DNA of 64,000 bases from Sipunculus nudus (taxonomy: Eukaryota; Annelida; Sipuncula; Golfingiida; Sipunculidae), in assembly GCA_026874595.1 (NCBI GenBank), contig CM049314.1, positions 66,823,300 to 66,887,299 of the forward strand, read 5' to 3'. The notes beneath the pieces were generated by a model. That model was not told the DNA's origin, searched no databases, and saw only the letters and a list, made by a program, of their open reading frames with translations. Position numbers and translations under genes: made by a program. Positions 45,212-58,422 of this stretch are shown here, piece by piece. Numbering within the stretch: the stretch's first letter is position 1; every line of letters begins with the position of its first letter.

Positions 45212-48200
45212 ATAATGTTTGCATCAACATCAAAGAAAGTCAGTCTGGACTTTACTTGTATTTGATGCTGCCTAATCCACAATTTACTTATATCTAAGTT
45301 AATTTAATTATATCTTAATTTTGAAGAAATAACCCGCGTAATTTATTAGCTACATATTTTGTGGTAATTAAGTAATTATTATTGCTATCATGGACGTGTT
45401 ATCGTATTAATGTACTTTATTCTTTCAGACTGCCTATTGTTCAAGGAATTTCTGCATCCTTTCTTTTGCCCCTTGTCGCGATATCTTCCTTACCAAAGTG
45501 GGATACTTTAGGTAATTCACTGAATACATTGCTAAACATTTTGGGTTGTCAGTATCAACAACTTACGAAGGAAAGTCTAATGTTTTCGTTGTAAAAAGTG
45601 GTTAGCCCTAAGCGAAGGTTTACCTGCACACACAAGAGACAGTGAACAAATATAGAAAATTCATAGTATTTTGTAAGACATGTTACTATTAAATAGTTTC
45701 GTAAAATACGTAGTTGCACTTTTTGGTAGTGTCTGATGACTGAACTTGTGTGGTAAGAATTTATACATGTTTCAATTGCTTGTTGTTGCGTTGATTATCC
45801 CCGGTTGCATAATAGTTATAGGTATAGGTATTTATATCGATTTACAAGAAATTGTACAAAGTGTTGCGTAAGAATGGTTCAAACCATTTGTTAAAGCCAA
45901 GTTGATACAGGCGCTCAGTAGTAAACGGTGAGACAATTCTGCAAGGCATGCGTCTTGGCTTAGTGAACAAAAATGTAAAAGCGATTGTTTTTAGGCATAA
46001 AACTCAAATGTGTTTACGGTTGTATTTACTAGAACAATGCATTGGGAATATCTTTTTTTCTACAAATACTGGCATTATAATAATAATAATAATCATTATT
46101 ATTATCATTATCCTTATTTTCATTATTATTATTATAAATTTTAATTTATTGCTATAGTTATTTTATAATCTATCTTAATGGTGACTTGTACAGAGACAGC
46201 ATGGTCATTCCATCATGGGTAGACGATAACACAGTTGCATACCTGTACATTTCTGGTTCTATACAACAGAACTCTCGAAGAGTAGTTTCTTGAAGCAGCA
46301 AACCTTGACATCCCCAACATTTCAGTAAAATTACTTTGCTTTGTCTTGGTACTAGGCTAGTTAGTGTATTGCTTATAAAAATAAGTATAGGATTAAGAAG
46401 ATTTAAGCATTAACTGCTTAATGTGGGGGGAGTCGATAATAATACTTGTGTGTGTGATGACATCTGTGAAAATTCAAAACATCTTTTTCTCTGCAATGCC
46501 ATTTGCGAATACAACAAATAATTTCCATATTATAGGAACAGAACTGTTTTAATGTTTGTACATGAATAAGTAATTTTGGAGTTGTAGCCATTAAGGGACA
46601 GCAACTCTAATACGTTATTCTTTCTTTTACAGAATGTGACCTACAATGCTTCTGTTAATTCATATCATCATATGAATGCATACTGCAATCCATACTGTTG
46701 GTGCGAGAGCTATTTAAAAAACACTATTGTCGTATGCCAATCACATATTCACAATAAAATATATTTAGTCTAAAATGATACCAAATAGTGGAATATGAAA
46801 ATTATGCATGATCTCAATCTTTTAACAGGGCCAGAGAATTGCACCGAAGGACATGCGGTTAATGTGTCGTATCTAAAACCCAGCGCAGCGGACATATTAT
46901 ATCAAAATTCAAGTATATTGTTAAATGGCACCGATTGCGAAAACTCAAAACTGTGGAAAATAAAAATTAGAGAGGTAAGAGTGGTTCCAACATCTATTCT
47001 AGAGGATCATTTAAAAAATCTCATAGAAGTATGCCAGAATAAAATGAAAATTTAGAACATACAGAAAATACATTGTGTCGTTTAAAGATTATAAGAACAA
47101 CGGGCAGCGAGTGAATAGCAAATATTCATATCATGGTGAAAACTATACAAAATCTGTTATTAAACAATATATCTGTTTAAAGCAAGAAATCCTTGTGTGT
47201 GTCCGACATATATTTGATAAAATAGGAATATGCGTAATGAAGTGTGTATTTTGATATTATATTATATCTTACAATGTCACCTCATTTCATTACTTAACAT
47301 TATATATACATTTTTTTATACGGGTCCCTGTTTCTCTGCAAGAATGTGCAAAGAAGACAACCATAAGAACATTTCATCATGTCAATATAGTTTTATTTAA
47401 ATAATTGATACCACAGGCTCAAGGTGCTTTGATAACTGCTGCCTTTGTAAACATCAGCATCGGATACTCGGGCATCCTAGGTCTGATCCTGCCCTATGTG
47501 CGCCATCTGATGATAGCCGTTGTAATCACGATGATTGGACTCCCCGTGGCGGATCTTGGTGTTACTTTGTCCGCTCAAAGCTGGCCAATCGCTGTCTCGT
47601 GAGCTCTCTATGTATCCTCGTTTATGCTACCAAATTAATATCGATAACGTAGACTGAACCATCAAATTGATTGTAATTTTTAACATATAACCTACGTTTG
47701 CAATGTAATCTGCTGCACTGGGTTTCCTCCAATATTTTTTAACGATCGCAAAAGTTTATTAATTAGATACAAAATAAGCCATTTACTGTGTTTTGATAAG
47801 ATGTTGTTTTCATATCGGAAGTGACCAAAAGAAAACATTACATACTCTTATATATATATATAATATATATTATTACGTTTTGAGGAAGATGCTTTCAATT
47901 ATGCTTTACACATCACCAGCATATTCTCAAGTGTGTTTGGATGTAAATATAAAAGCTTAAATATTCATTTGGGTCACAGGACTGTAGCTATGGCTACCAT
48001 TTTTGGGCAGTACTTGGCAAACATTAAGGTACCCATTCCAGTTTTCGCGGTGAAGAAGAAAAGGTGTGAGTTGAGACGAGCAGCTGTTTTCTCAGCATAT
48101 CCGGTAAGAAGTACCAACGTGTATGCATTTTTCAATTGGTTATTTTCAGGGGAAAATATATCGTTCAGATTATAAAATATTTTATCTCTGTATATTCAGG

Positions 48201-51200
48201 TGTTAATGGCAATGATATTGATGTGGGTGGTATGTGCCATACTGACGTCATGTGGCGCCCTTCAATCAGAGTCACCATGGAAACAAACAATCAGGACTGA
48301 CACCAAACTACAGGCGGTGAGAGACGCGGCATGGATCAGATTCCCTCTGCCATGTAGGTGATCACGAAAATATTTTCAGAGCTTTCTTTGACGTGTTTGG
48401 GATAATAGGACAGGTGTTAACAGTCTTGTTTTATAATTTACGTATAGTATGAAATAAAAAAAAACCTTTTTTTCATAATTTTGTGAGATTAGTTGAACAC
48501 AATCAAAATCAGTAACATTTGCGAAAAGTCTGTTTTTAAAGTTAAAAACTGTCGGTTCTAGCAAATAAATTTGACTCAGAACTAAAGTAATATTTCTGTG
48601 ACTATTCAATCATGTCTGACATATTTTCTGGGAAATAATTTAAAAATTAAAAATATATATAAAACGATATATAAAACAAACCGATTTCAAAACATATTCC
48701 CTCTTATATGAAAAGAAAGAACAAACACCACACTTATATATTGTGAAAACGGTTATACTTTTAAATATTTTATTAAAATACAAAAATGGTTTACGTTTTT
48801 CATATTATCCTAGACACCCTAAAAACGTTACAAAAGACAAAATATGACATTTAAAATATATTCAATGAATCTAATATTGTTACGTTAAAAGTCCCAATTT
48901 AAAAACTGGGAATCGTGTTCGTTCATTTAATTTCTTCTTGTCAGTTTGCTTGTCTTATCTTGTAGTTCAGTGGGGCATGCCGTCCTTTTCCGTGTCTGGG
49001 TTTATAGGGATGTTATTCGGAGTTTTTGGAAGTACTATTGAGAGTATTGGCGATTATTACACATGCGCAAGAATGTCTGGGGCCCCAAAGCCTCCAGTAC
49101 ACGCTATGAACAGAGGTAAAGGTTGACAATCATACGTATGGAAATTTACACTATTTTAGTGTAAATGTAGCATTGGGTTTCTCGAATCTTGATATTGTGA
49201 TCTTATGATGTAGTGCTTGGCAAAGCTTTAATTTAACGCTGTTCTTACTTTATTGGTGTTTGAATTATTTCAAAGCATCATATTTAGTAAATCCTTATTC
49301 CAACGGACCAGACCGTCGCACAACTTTAGTTCTGTTATATCGGTGATCTTATATTAGTTCATTTTTTACAATGATGCATGATTCACCCGAAATGATAATA
49401 TATGGCTTCAGTCTACAGTACATTGTTTTTACAGCAAAGGGGATTTTGAATAGACATTGTCTGTTGTCCAATTGTATTCACTATCTTGTATAAAATTGCG
49501 TAAATCAAAACATCACATCATTATACTTTTTGACTCTTTTTATTGGCATCGGGACGGAGGGATTGAGCAATCTACTGTGTGGGATCTGGGGCTTAGGTGC
49601 GGGCGTGACGTCATACACTGACAATGTCGGCATTATAGCCTTGACAAAGGTAAGTGATGTTGTAGATAGGTGGGAATATACATTCCTTAAAATTAAATAA
49701 GATAATACCTAATGGTTAATGTAATGATAAAAAAGTAAAGGTGTACACCTAATGAACTAGGTGTTTCCTCAACACTGCAACCGAAAATATGAAGAAAATA
49801 AGTCGTTCTACTTGTGTTAAGAAGTCCTGATAAAGCAGGATATTAATGAAGACAAATTATGAGGAGATAAAAACCGTTTCAAGTTTTCGTTACAACCTGA
49901 TCAAATATATATAATCGAGGTTTGTTTACTTTATTAAAGTATGGCCCAGGTATTTATTCCAATGCTTAGCGGAATGGAATCACATGCGTTTTCAGGTCGG
50001 AAGCCGCCGTGTAGTACAGTTTGCCGCTTTATGGATGCTCCTTTCAGGACTATTATCAAAACTTGGAGCACTCTTTGCCACTATCCCAAGGCCGATAATT
50101 GGCGGCGTCTACCTCTACATCGTAGGCAAGTTATTTTCCTCTTGTCTCAGGCTATATATTTTTAAACGTACAACGTATAGTCGTAAAGTTCTATTAACAA
50201 GCTTGTTTATTTGTAGGCTTCATAATCTCAGCTGGACTTTCAGAAATACAGTATGTCAATTTAAGTCGACCAAGAAACATGTATATACTGGGAATGTCTC
50301 TCGCTCTAGGAGTCTACGTGCCGGGCTGGATAAAGACTAACCCGGGTGTCATTGCTACAGGTGAATCAGGCCGCTGTATTAAATCATCTATATTGAAATT
50401 ATGTTTTGTAAGGAGGTAATGTTTTGATGGTAGTCGAAGCATATTGTTTGAGACAGATTGGATAGGAATATCGCTGCTTCACTAAGTAGATGAATACGTC
50501 GTAGTTTATTTGACTTGTTTCTAGAAGCTAAAAAATTTCTGGAAGAAAAGTTTGAAACGAGAATTTAGGTGTAATATTTTCACCAAACACCAATAAAATA
50601 TAAACCTTATGATTATAAGCGGATTTGGAGAAAACTTTAAGGGGAAACTAGTGTTGTTCTGAATGCCGAAGCAAGGCATTACCAAAAATATAATTGTGTA
50701 TACACTTTCTCCTCTTCCTTAACAATTTGGTTTAGCGAATAAGCAATGGTTTGTTGTTCAACATTTTCTTTCAAACAGGTATCATGTCAAACCGTTAAAC
50801 ATTATTGTCCATGTGTACCATTCATGGAATATCGCAGAACAATGTATACATCCAGAAAGCTGGAAGAAATCAGGAATTTCAGACTCGACAGCCGGTTACT
50901 AAAACAATCATCCCAAATTTCCATGCTTTAGTATGTAGGGTCCGCATAACAATTTTGTGGCCTTAAGGCTATATACTGTGGGTTTCGTTCTCGTCTTGTG
51001 TCTCTTTGCTATTTCAGTGAACATTTGTTGGGAAAATAAGGCTATAAATAAAAGTATTTTCAATCGTGCTTATTTTGTACCACTTAGGTTTGTGATAAAT
51101 GTGATTATACAGATAGTCGAATGGTAAAAGCTCTCCGTCCAAGGCTGGTGGTTTTCTCCGGGTCCTCCGATTTCCTCCACCCCAGTATGAGCCATAGAGA

Positions 51201-52784
51201 ATACATGTACAATCAAGAAAGTTCATATTATTTTAGCTAATATATAATATACATTTGCAGGTTTCCGAGACCTAACCTTTCTGTAGGTGTGTAATGCTGT
51301 AGGTGGGTGTGCCAGGAGGCAGTAAAAAATCTAATATTTACTTTATTTATCAGGAAATACCACTATAGACCAAACAATTGCCGTCATGCTGTACTCGACC
51401 ATGTTCGTCGGGGGCACTACAGCAATGTTTCTGGATAACACAATACCTGGCAAGTAAAGCTTTAATACTGAATCAGTTTAATACATTTCGAGATATTAAG
51501 CGGATTTACTTGCACGTTTGAAGTATCCATGTCTTTCTAGTAAAGTATTAACTGCATGTTTCTCGTTCAGCTCTTCTGTATTTCATTTTAAAGGTGTTTA
51601 GGTAAATATTGAAGATATTAGATTCAGGAATATTTGTATTGGTAAATGAAACGTAATCTTATACTTTACTTGAACAAAATATGCTTATAGTTAGTTTTGT
51701 GTATGTGGACAAACGCAATTAAATGTACATCTGTTGCTGTAAAGTAGAAAAAAAATTCAACAAGCAAGTGAAGGTTTTCCTTAGTTCTATTTGTATCAGA
51801 GGTACTGTAATCAGTTCAAACATGCTCTGAGATCGATTTTTCATTTCAGTTTTATTTCACTCCCTGAATATAAATATATTCACATATCCCTTTCATATAT
51901 TGATTACAAATGTCACACTCTGTAGCTCTCTTTCGGATTCAATATCTCAAGAAGCGTACCAGTGCGGAAGGGTCAGAGCAGTTGTGGTAAAACGCTCGGC
52001 CCTTTCCGCTTACCAACCGGTTCCAATTCCCGGGGTGGCTAAGGGAGTGGGCATGGGTTGTACTGGCCCCATCCAAAGTCGGTTTCCTCCGAGTCCTCCG
52101 GTCTCCTCGATCCCTCCAAACTACCGAAAGCTTCCATCAGAGCCATATACATAGCATTAGTTGTTATAATCAGTTTTATAATCCATGTAAAGTTAATAAA
52201 GTTTATATCTACCAGCAGTGGCCGCAAACATTTTACTGAAGATATAGATCAAATGAGATACATAGGGCATCCAATAGGGTCGCAAGGCAGCGATCATGGA
52301 ATTTCTTTCGGGTAATATATCAAGGACCGTACAAGTAACTGCCGTAATTTTCCTGCTGAGAGTTAACACCTGTGAGATTAGATGCTATTCCAGTTTCAGA
52401 CCAGTCGAAAATCCAATATGTTCGACAGGCAGTGATCTTGGAATTTGCTCTGTAGCATATATTTGGAATCGCGGTTCGAAATCCAGTTTGGTGTTTAATT
52501 TTCATATCCCAAAAAAATTACAGTGTAATATAAGTCCAGTTTGTCACTGAACGGAGCAAATGTTGTGTTGTTTAATAACCGTATCGTGCCTCATACTAAT
52601 TTCACGTGTTTCCCAACCAGATCCTGATCGCCACTCCAGGGGACAGTCTATTGAGGAGCAGCCCACTGACGTCATCACGTACGACTTACCATGTGGTATG
52701 CGGTGGATCAGAAGAGTCAAATGTCTGGAGTATTTTCCGTGTTCCCCAACGTTCAAGGGATTCCTAAAACAGAACCGGAAATGA
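42863..52784 (+). CDS. SLC23-family nucleobase/ascorbate transporter, 13 exons
   Basis: Exons: 42,863-43,087; 43,384-43,541; 45,429-45,511; 46,829-46,974; 47,417-47,598; 47,980-48,103; 48,200-48,353; 48,966-49,115; 49,546-49,649; 49,996-50,125; 50,217-50,360; 51,354-51,449; 52,621-52,784. They sum to 1,860 nt and all phases join, giving 619 aa, close to vertebrate SLC23A1/A2. Family landmarks: APPWH-LLGLQHF (Q75, H76 in TM1), [14 protein letters not shown] (TM3), an extracellular loop (156-204) with four N-glycosylation sequons, [14 protein letters not shown] (TM8, E383), PPVHAMNRG, and the NAT signature [10 protein letters not shown] (433-442) followed by VGSRRVVQ. A Na-coupled ascorbate or nucleobase importer with 14 membrane segments is inferred. 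Asp433 is unusual for the signature (Q, E or P). Intron 8 lacks AG; introns 10 and 12 have GC donors. The next ATG candidates are downstream, so this start is the best. Confidence 0.9.
43749..43807. repeat. (AT)n microsatellite in SLC23 intron 2
   Basis: About 29 AT units. Shorter AT/GTAT tracts follow at about 44,010-44,070. Confidence 0.9.
44863..45145. mobile_element. 283-bp MITE with 38-bp terminal inverted repeats
   Basis: The left end CAGATGACGCCTTTCTATAG (44,863 on, continuing to ATTTTATTGC) and the complement of the right end (CAGATGACGTCTTTCTGTAA) match over 38 bp with three differences. The right half contains CTGACGA, a five-pair hairpin and GAAA (45,073-45,100), shared with the truncated copy at 1,040-1,122. 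No ORF is credible. It lies in intron 2 of the transporter gene. Confidence 0.75.
45167..45208. repeat. (TA)n microsatellite
   Basis: About 20 TA units immediately right of the MITE, mirroring the microsatellite beside the copy at 1,122. Confidence 0.9.
46077..46145. repeat. (ATA/ATT)n low-complexity tract
   Basis: Interrupted ATA and ATT units lie in SLC23 intron 3. An ORF through them encodes only Ile runs and is spurious. Confidence 0.85.
49546..49649 (+). CDS. SLC23 exon 9 with the NAT signature and a TG acceptor
   Basis: The exon must start at 49,546 to continue NRG into [15 protein letters not shown]. The two bases before it are TG (49,544-49,545) after a T-rich tract. The nearest AG inside the exon (49,557-49,558) is in the wrong phase. 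The exon then encodes [20 protein letters not shown], where relatives commonly have GTGNGTTSYSENIG. Confidence 0.75.
51115..51230 (+). mobile_element. SINE remnant with conserved core
   Basis: GGTTTTCTCCGGGTCCTCCG, then ATTTCCTCC (51,150-51,179), is the conserved central block found in many marine-invertebrate SINEs. The tRNA-like head is reduced to a short GGTAAAAGCTC piece. It lies in SLC23 intron 11. Confidence 0.55.
51955..52205 (+). mobile_element. tRNA-derived SINE with conserved core
   Basis: An A-box-like GTTGTGGTAAAACGC (51,981 on) and a B box GGTTCCAATTCCC (52,019-52,031) form a Pol III promoter. They are followed by GGTTTCCTCCGAGTCCTCCG, then GTCTCCTC (52,081-52,108), the same core as in the remnant 930 bp upstream. 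The 3' part is AT-rich (GTTAATAAAG near 52,190). It resembles the mollusc SINEs that carry a conserved central domain. It lies in SLC23 intron 12. Confidence 0.65.
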
Positions 52785-54506
52785 TGTCACGGTTGTGACC
52801 GTAGAAGAACACATAACTGGATAACTTCTTCCGGTTTATCGAATGTTGTAAATATATACAACGTGTTCAGTAAATACGTTGAAGATGCATTGCCTACCCT
52901 GCGGAGAATGGTTCAACAACTACAAAAAAGTGACAGTATTTCTGATTTGTCTCGTTTTAAAATACAAGCTAAGGATTCCAATTATAAGAATGTTTGCAGT
53001 GTAGACGTATGCCATGAAAGTGTTGACGCTCCATAAACAGTCTCTGTAATTTACCGTGGTATACCCTAGTATTGTCATAGTTGTCATAACACCACCTTTT
53101 TATATATCGCATTGGTACTTACAATACACTGTTATATGCGGTATGATGTTACTGGCATAGCCGATGTCTTCCATTGATAATTGTAGCTCGCATGGAACAA
53201 TGCGTTAATTTATTAACTTTCAAAGCATCAGTTCATCGCATGCAGTGTCCTTGTATTATTAGTTTATCGCATTTTGGTCGCGTGTTAGTTGATGAATTGT
53301 GCTTATATAAAATATTGTTTCCTGTAACTGTCCTATTTTATGCTTTTTTTTTGTTTATCAATGGTCAAGGGTGAAACCATGTATTTCAACTATAACATTG
53401 GAAATCGGATGAATTCTACATGGATCATTGCTGGCTAACAAATTTGAAAGGTTGATTATACCTGTGTCAGGAAGGTATTATATTTTTCTTCGGTTCGTCA
53501 ATTGGCTGGATGATTTGTCAGTTAACGACAAAATATTATCCATGGATTTGATGAACTTGCGTTTGGGGATAGAATGACATCAAAGAAACAATCTATTTAA
53601 TTTTGTTGGAAATCTGAAACACCATTATACATTTTATCAAAGGATTATTTACCATTTTCTCATATATCGCACATGATGGGTTCTATATGCTAGTATACAA
53701 ATATACTTAACGGGCTTTTTAAATTATAAATTGAAAGCGTTGAATAGTTTCTATGTTTTAAGATCTGCTACTCTCTCGTCATGACAGTTTCACGTATTTC
53801 AGAAGGAACACAATCGACGCTTAATACCCGAATATTTTCAATACTTTGAGCGAAAAAATATAAACCTATCATCGAACAAATCATCTAGAGCCTGTATTTG
53901 TATATTCGTTGGGAACAATGTCGCTTTAGATCTGCTTTAGGTCTGCTATTTTGGCGTGAAATACTTGACTATGATTTCCAAACACTAATGTTACCCCCTA
54001 AATATTAATATATATACCAACTTAATATAATATCACGAGATCATTATCCAAAAAGAAGTGCACAAAACCACGAAGTTCTGTTTAAAAAAGTAATAAGATA
54101 AAAATACAATAATCACATAATCACAATCACCATGGAGGGAAGGAGTCAAACTAGGAGTAATGTAATCATCATTTGAACCGTATCTCTGAAAAACAATAAA
54201 GATGGGGCCAGTCTATTTGTAATCTTCTGGGTTCTCAATGGAAAAATTGCGTGCAGTTTTACTTTACCAGTAATATTTCGGTTCAGCAATTTTCAAAATA
54301 TACAAAATATAATTTCTTTTTTTTCATAAGCATTGTCCGTATGGTTCAAATAGCTTATTTTGCCAATGAATTAGTGGCTCGTGGACTACACCACTTTTTG
54401 CGTGCACTGTGCTGGAAGTGCGTTTGCCCGTACGTGCTTGCCTGTATGCGTGCGTGCGTGCGGAGCATGGCCTCAGCTAGCTTGGCTTGATGTCCGTTGC
54501 TCGAAT

Positions 54507-54541
<35 letters not shown>

Positions 54542-57500
54542 ACACAGCTAATTGAAATATTGTTGATATATATGCCGAAATGGCAAACCCAATCTAACAA
54601 TTATCAACCTCTATTTGCCCAACCTAAAAGTACTTCAAATCATATTTAACACCTGTTTAAATTACTCCTTAATCACATCAGTATAGGTGAAAGGCCTAGC
54701 GTGGCTACGAAGCATAACTAAAATTGATAATGGGGTTTCAAAGACCATTGCTACAGCATTGTACAGGGATATTCAGCTTGTTTTCAGTGCGGCATTCCGT
54801 TTACATTGTAGTCCTGAAGGATATCTAAGCATCAAATGCATTCTCCTGCAAAGACGTGCAAAAAAACTATTTATTAATATGTCTGTAAGATTCAAGTCAA
54901 CGAAATCCAAAAAAAACCCATAAAATATACAAAGCAAAACATTTAAACCTATGTGTAGAAACCATTAACCTTGTTCATATTTTGCAATAAATGTTAATGA
55001 AACTATAGTGTGTTATTCGTAAATAGTGTACAAAACATAAACACTGCCTTTTCTAAGTTTGTCTTTGTTGTGATGTATTAATCAGGCCAATTAGTAAACA
55101 GGTCACAATGGGAAGGGGAGCCATTCCTAGCGATTTACTATATCTGATGTTGTTTAAACACCAATTTTGCCAGTACATGTCTTATTTATATGTAACCTCA
55201 TATACATGGGCCTTGTTTGCTGAGAACATATGAGAGAAATAATCCAAAGATGCACGAACAGAAGCCTCCAAAACGTAGGACAACCGTTTAATATCTGCTC
55301 CCTATAACCCTCCCTCCAAATGACAAATACAACAGAATCCCTCCCTAATGAAATTATAATTTTCTGCATGCACGCGGCATATTATGACCTACATAATTCA
55401 ATACAAACAAAAATTATGTTGGATTAAATTTCGACACTAATTTATTAATATTTTACATTCATTTAAACAATAAACAACATAAACTAACATTTATAAGGAT
55501 TTATTGGGCACGTCCGTTTTCCTCAATTTGATCAATAAGGGTGCATAATTAATAAGATACAAGATTTATTCCATACATGGCACTTATATTAAAATTACAT
55601 GTTACAGAAATATAAGCTTTCAGTTTAGAGTATATATAAATGCATATCCATTTATATCCTACATATCATACTTGGATTTTACAATACTGTACACTCGATA
55701 AATATTCTATTTGTTTCTCGTGATATAAAAGCAAATTGATTGCATGTGTATCAGAATATGATACAGTTAAAGGAGGCAGTAATATTAAGGGGCCACTCTC
55801 TCCCTCTAACCCTAGGATACTTACATAAAGTTTTACATTTGCCTTTTTGTACTGGTGTCAGTTCTTATATATGCCATGTATATAACAGGGAACTCAATCC
55901 AACAAAACAAAACTTCTACTGTACATAACAACAACTGTCCTTGCAATTTGTAAAGTTTCAGTATAGGGTTCTGGCATCTTGCTAAAAAATAACATATGAC
56001 GTATGACAGACGAAAATGTCATATGTTTTACATGATTAAATTGCACATCCATAATATGTTAAAGGCCGGGTGTCTGAACCACTGGGTTCAGACTTGGTCA
56101 TGTGACTGTGACTGACAGCTTGAGTCAGGACTTACCATGAAGATTCCAGACTGAGCACGTGGACATCTGGTCTGTGTTTTGGTACTGGTTACTTGTGTGT
56201 ACACGTATCACCGTGTATGTGGGTGAATCAGTGATAACAATAAGTGTTCTTCCGGAAAACATGTAAAGGTCATTTTAATATAATAAGTCGGGGCTCAGGA
56301 TTGCATACAGCAGATTAATTAAACAAACTGTCAAAGTTGTAGATTTTTTTTTTCATTTTTCACGTATTGCAGTATGTCACACTGACAGTACAATATAAAA
56401 AAATATAAACACTATATTTACCATATTCACTTTATCTTAAACACTGTGGATAAAATTAAAAGTCCAGATTTTCATTTCTACATATGTCCCATATATGCAC
56501 TGCCTCCAGGATTGGGCTTTATTTTCATTCCATCTTCTATGATAATAACTGTACGTAGTTCTGGTAATCTTTGGAAACAGGATGGAGTGTGTCTCTGATC
56601 AAATTACGAATAAAGACCCTGCCAAACTGTAAGTATAAACTAGCTATTATAGGCTGTAACAGCACTAACTAAACTTGATATAACCCTTATCTACAGCAGG
56701 GTCAGTTTGTGCCACCTACCCTCAACATAATCAAAATCATCTGTCAGTCTTACTAAGTGCAGGGCAAAAATGTCCCCTTATCTGTCATTATAGTCATGCC
56801 TCGTCCCCGGCATCTTCGCCAGTATTATCAAACAGCATACCAGTGTTAATTGGTACTAATGATCATGAAGATGTTGGAAGATATATAAAATGTTCATAGA
56901 TGTAGTTCCAATGGAAGGCAATACAAACACATGTAGCACACAGTCACTTGTTTGATGTCAGATGTTCTTAGGGATTGTAATACATACATTTTATATATGA
57001 AGCTGGACAAAGTTATATTTCAAAATATTTGGTAAGTAACACTTTATTATGATCATATGAATGGACTGGCATGAGTGAGAATGTGGACCCAAAACACAGA
57101 GTGTGTATATAAACAAATGGGGTGACTCGAGGCTTGCTCCTGATTGGCCACTCACACTGCTTTGCACCTCCCACCCGGCAAATTTGAACTAGGGCTGGCT
57201 TGAGCAGATATATCTAATTGTATTGCATAAACAACACAAGCTTTTTCATGTGTGCCAAAATCCAGCCACGATTACATCTTCCTTCTCAGCTTATATTCAG
57301 AATTCAGTCAGAGCCCAAGTGAACCGTTGCAGATATTATGTTAAACTTCATATTGCCCAGTAACGCCCCCTGGTATTTATAGTGGAACCCGGTCTTTAAT
57401 CTATATGCTAATCTATTTAAATGGATATAACCAAAGGTAAACACCAGTAACATCCTTAAACCTGAAAGCGATAAATATTCATTCCCTTTCTGGAGATTTT

Positions 57501-58033
57501 GCCCGAATTAGAGGATGACACCCTCTAAACCATGGTACCGTTTATTTATGATAAATATTTACTTAAACTGTTGCAATGTTGATTTAAGTAGTATAATGTT
57601 GCGTTTACTTATATCACTCAAAAATGAATTTCTTGAGAGACCCACGTCGCTCGTTACTTAATTAGCTAATTAAATATTCAGTGGATTACTGGAGGGTAAG
57701 TTCAATTAAAACGCGGTACCTAACAAGCCCATCTTGACACAAATAACTAATGGATGCAGTAATACGCATCATAAACCCTACGATAGACATGATTCGACCC
57801 GTTATTCATTACATCTGCAAATTCGCTTATTATTTACTTACTGGACCACTTGAGGGGAGTATCAGTTACCCAATTTAGTAGATAAACCAATTAATCACAC
57901 TTAATATATGCTTCTCAGTTACATCCAGTTTATAAAAGATAATTCGAATCAAAATCGAAATTCCATTTTTCTACATGAATTACTGAACTCCTATACCCAC
58001 ATGGTCAATATATTTTATTATTATATCTTTAAT
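52785..58033. other. intergenic, no gene recognised
   Basis: 5.2 kb of AT-rich DNA downstream of the transporter. Short ORFs have no domain. A (TC)n tract lies at about 54,510-54,538. A less AT-rich segment at about 57,060-57,330 holds no recognisable protein or repeat end. No convincing AATAAA signal for the transporter was identified close to its stop. Confidence 0.5.
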
Positions 58034-58043
58034 TCCACTAAAT
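58034..58043 (+). repeat. LINE target-site duplication, left copy
   Basis: TCCACTAAAT, identical to 63,400-63,409 at the other end of the LINE, next to its short A-tail. Confidence 0.8.
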
Positions 58044-58422
58044 GTGGCCGCAGGTTGTGAGCTGCCACAAATAATTTGAATTATTCGGAGGCAATTGGCA
58101 TATTTCAACAAAACAATTGTACATCTAAGGTAGGATATTGCCAAACTTTATGCTCAAAAAATTTCCCGAGGACAGCAAGCGTCAATAAATAGAAAATTAC
58201 GTACAAAAATACTGTAGTATTGGCTATTTGAGAATTACCGGGGGCACAGTAGTCACGCTTGATGGACACCGTTTGGTGAGCAGAAGAAATCAGTGCTTGT
58301 GTACGGATACTCATTGAACCTGGCATTTGAATACAACAGGTGAGAGCTCTCATAATCTGGCTTTTGTGTGTAAGGAACTTTTTCCTGTTACTGTTAGGGG
58401 ACCGGTATAAAAAGGGAGAAAT

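Noticed and set aside
46077-46157. Membrane-protein-like ORF end rich in Ile
   Set aside because: It is a translation of an ATA/ATT tract inside an SLC23 intron.
46629-46740. Alternative SLC23 exon after TTTTACAG
   Set aside because: The frame reaches a stop and does not match the family, while the exon at 46,829-46,974 fits in phase and content.
51975-52045. Possible tRNA gene
   Set aside because: The A and B boxes are followed by the SINE core, and the cloverleaf is incomplete.
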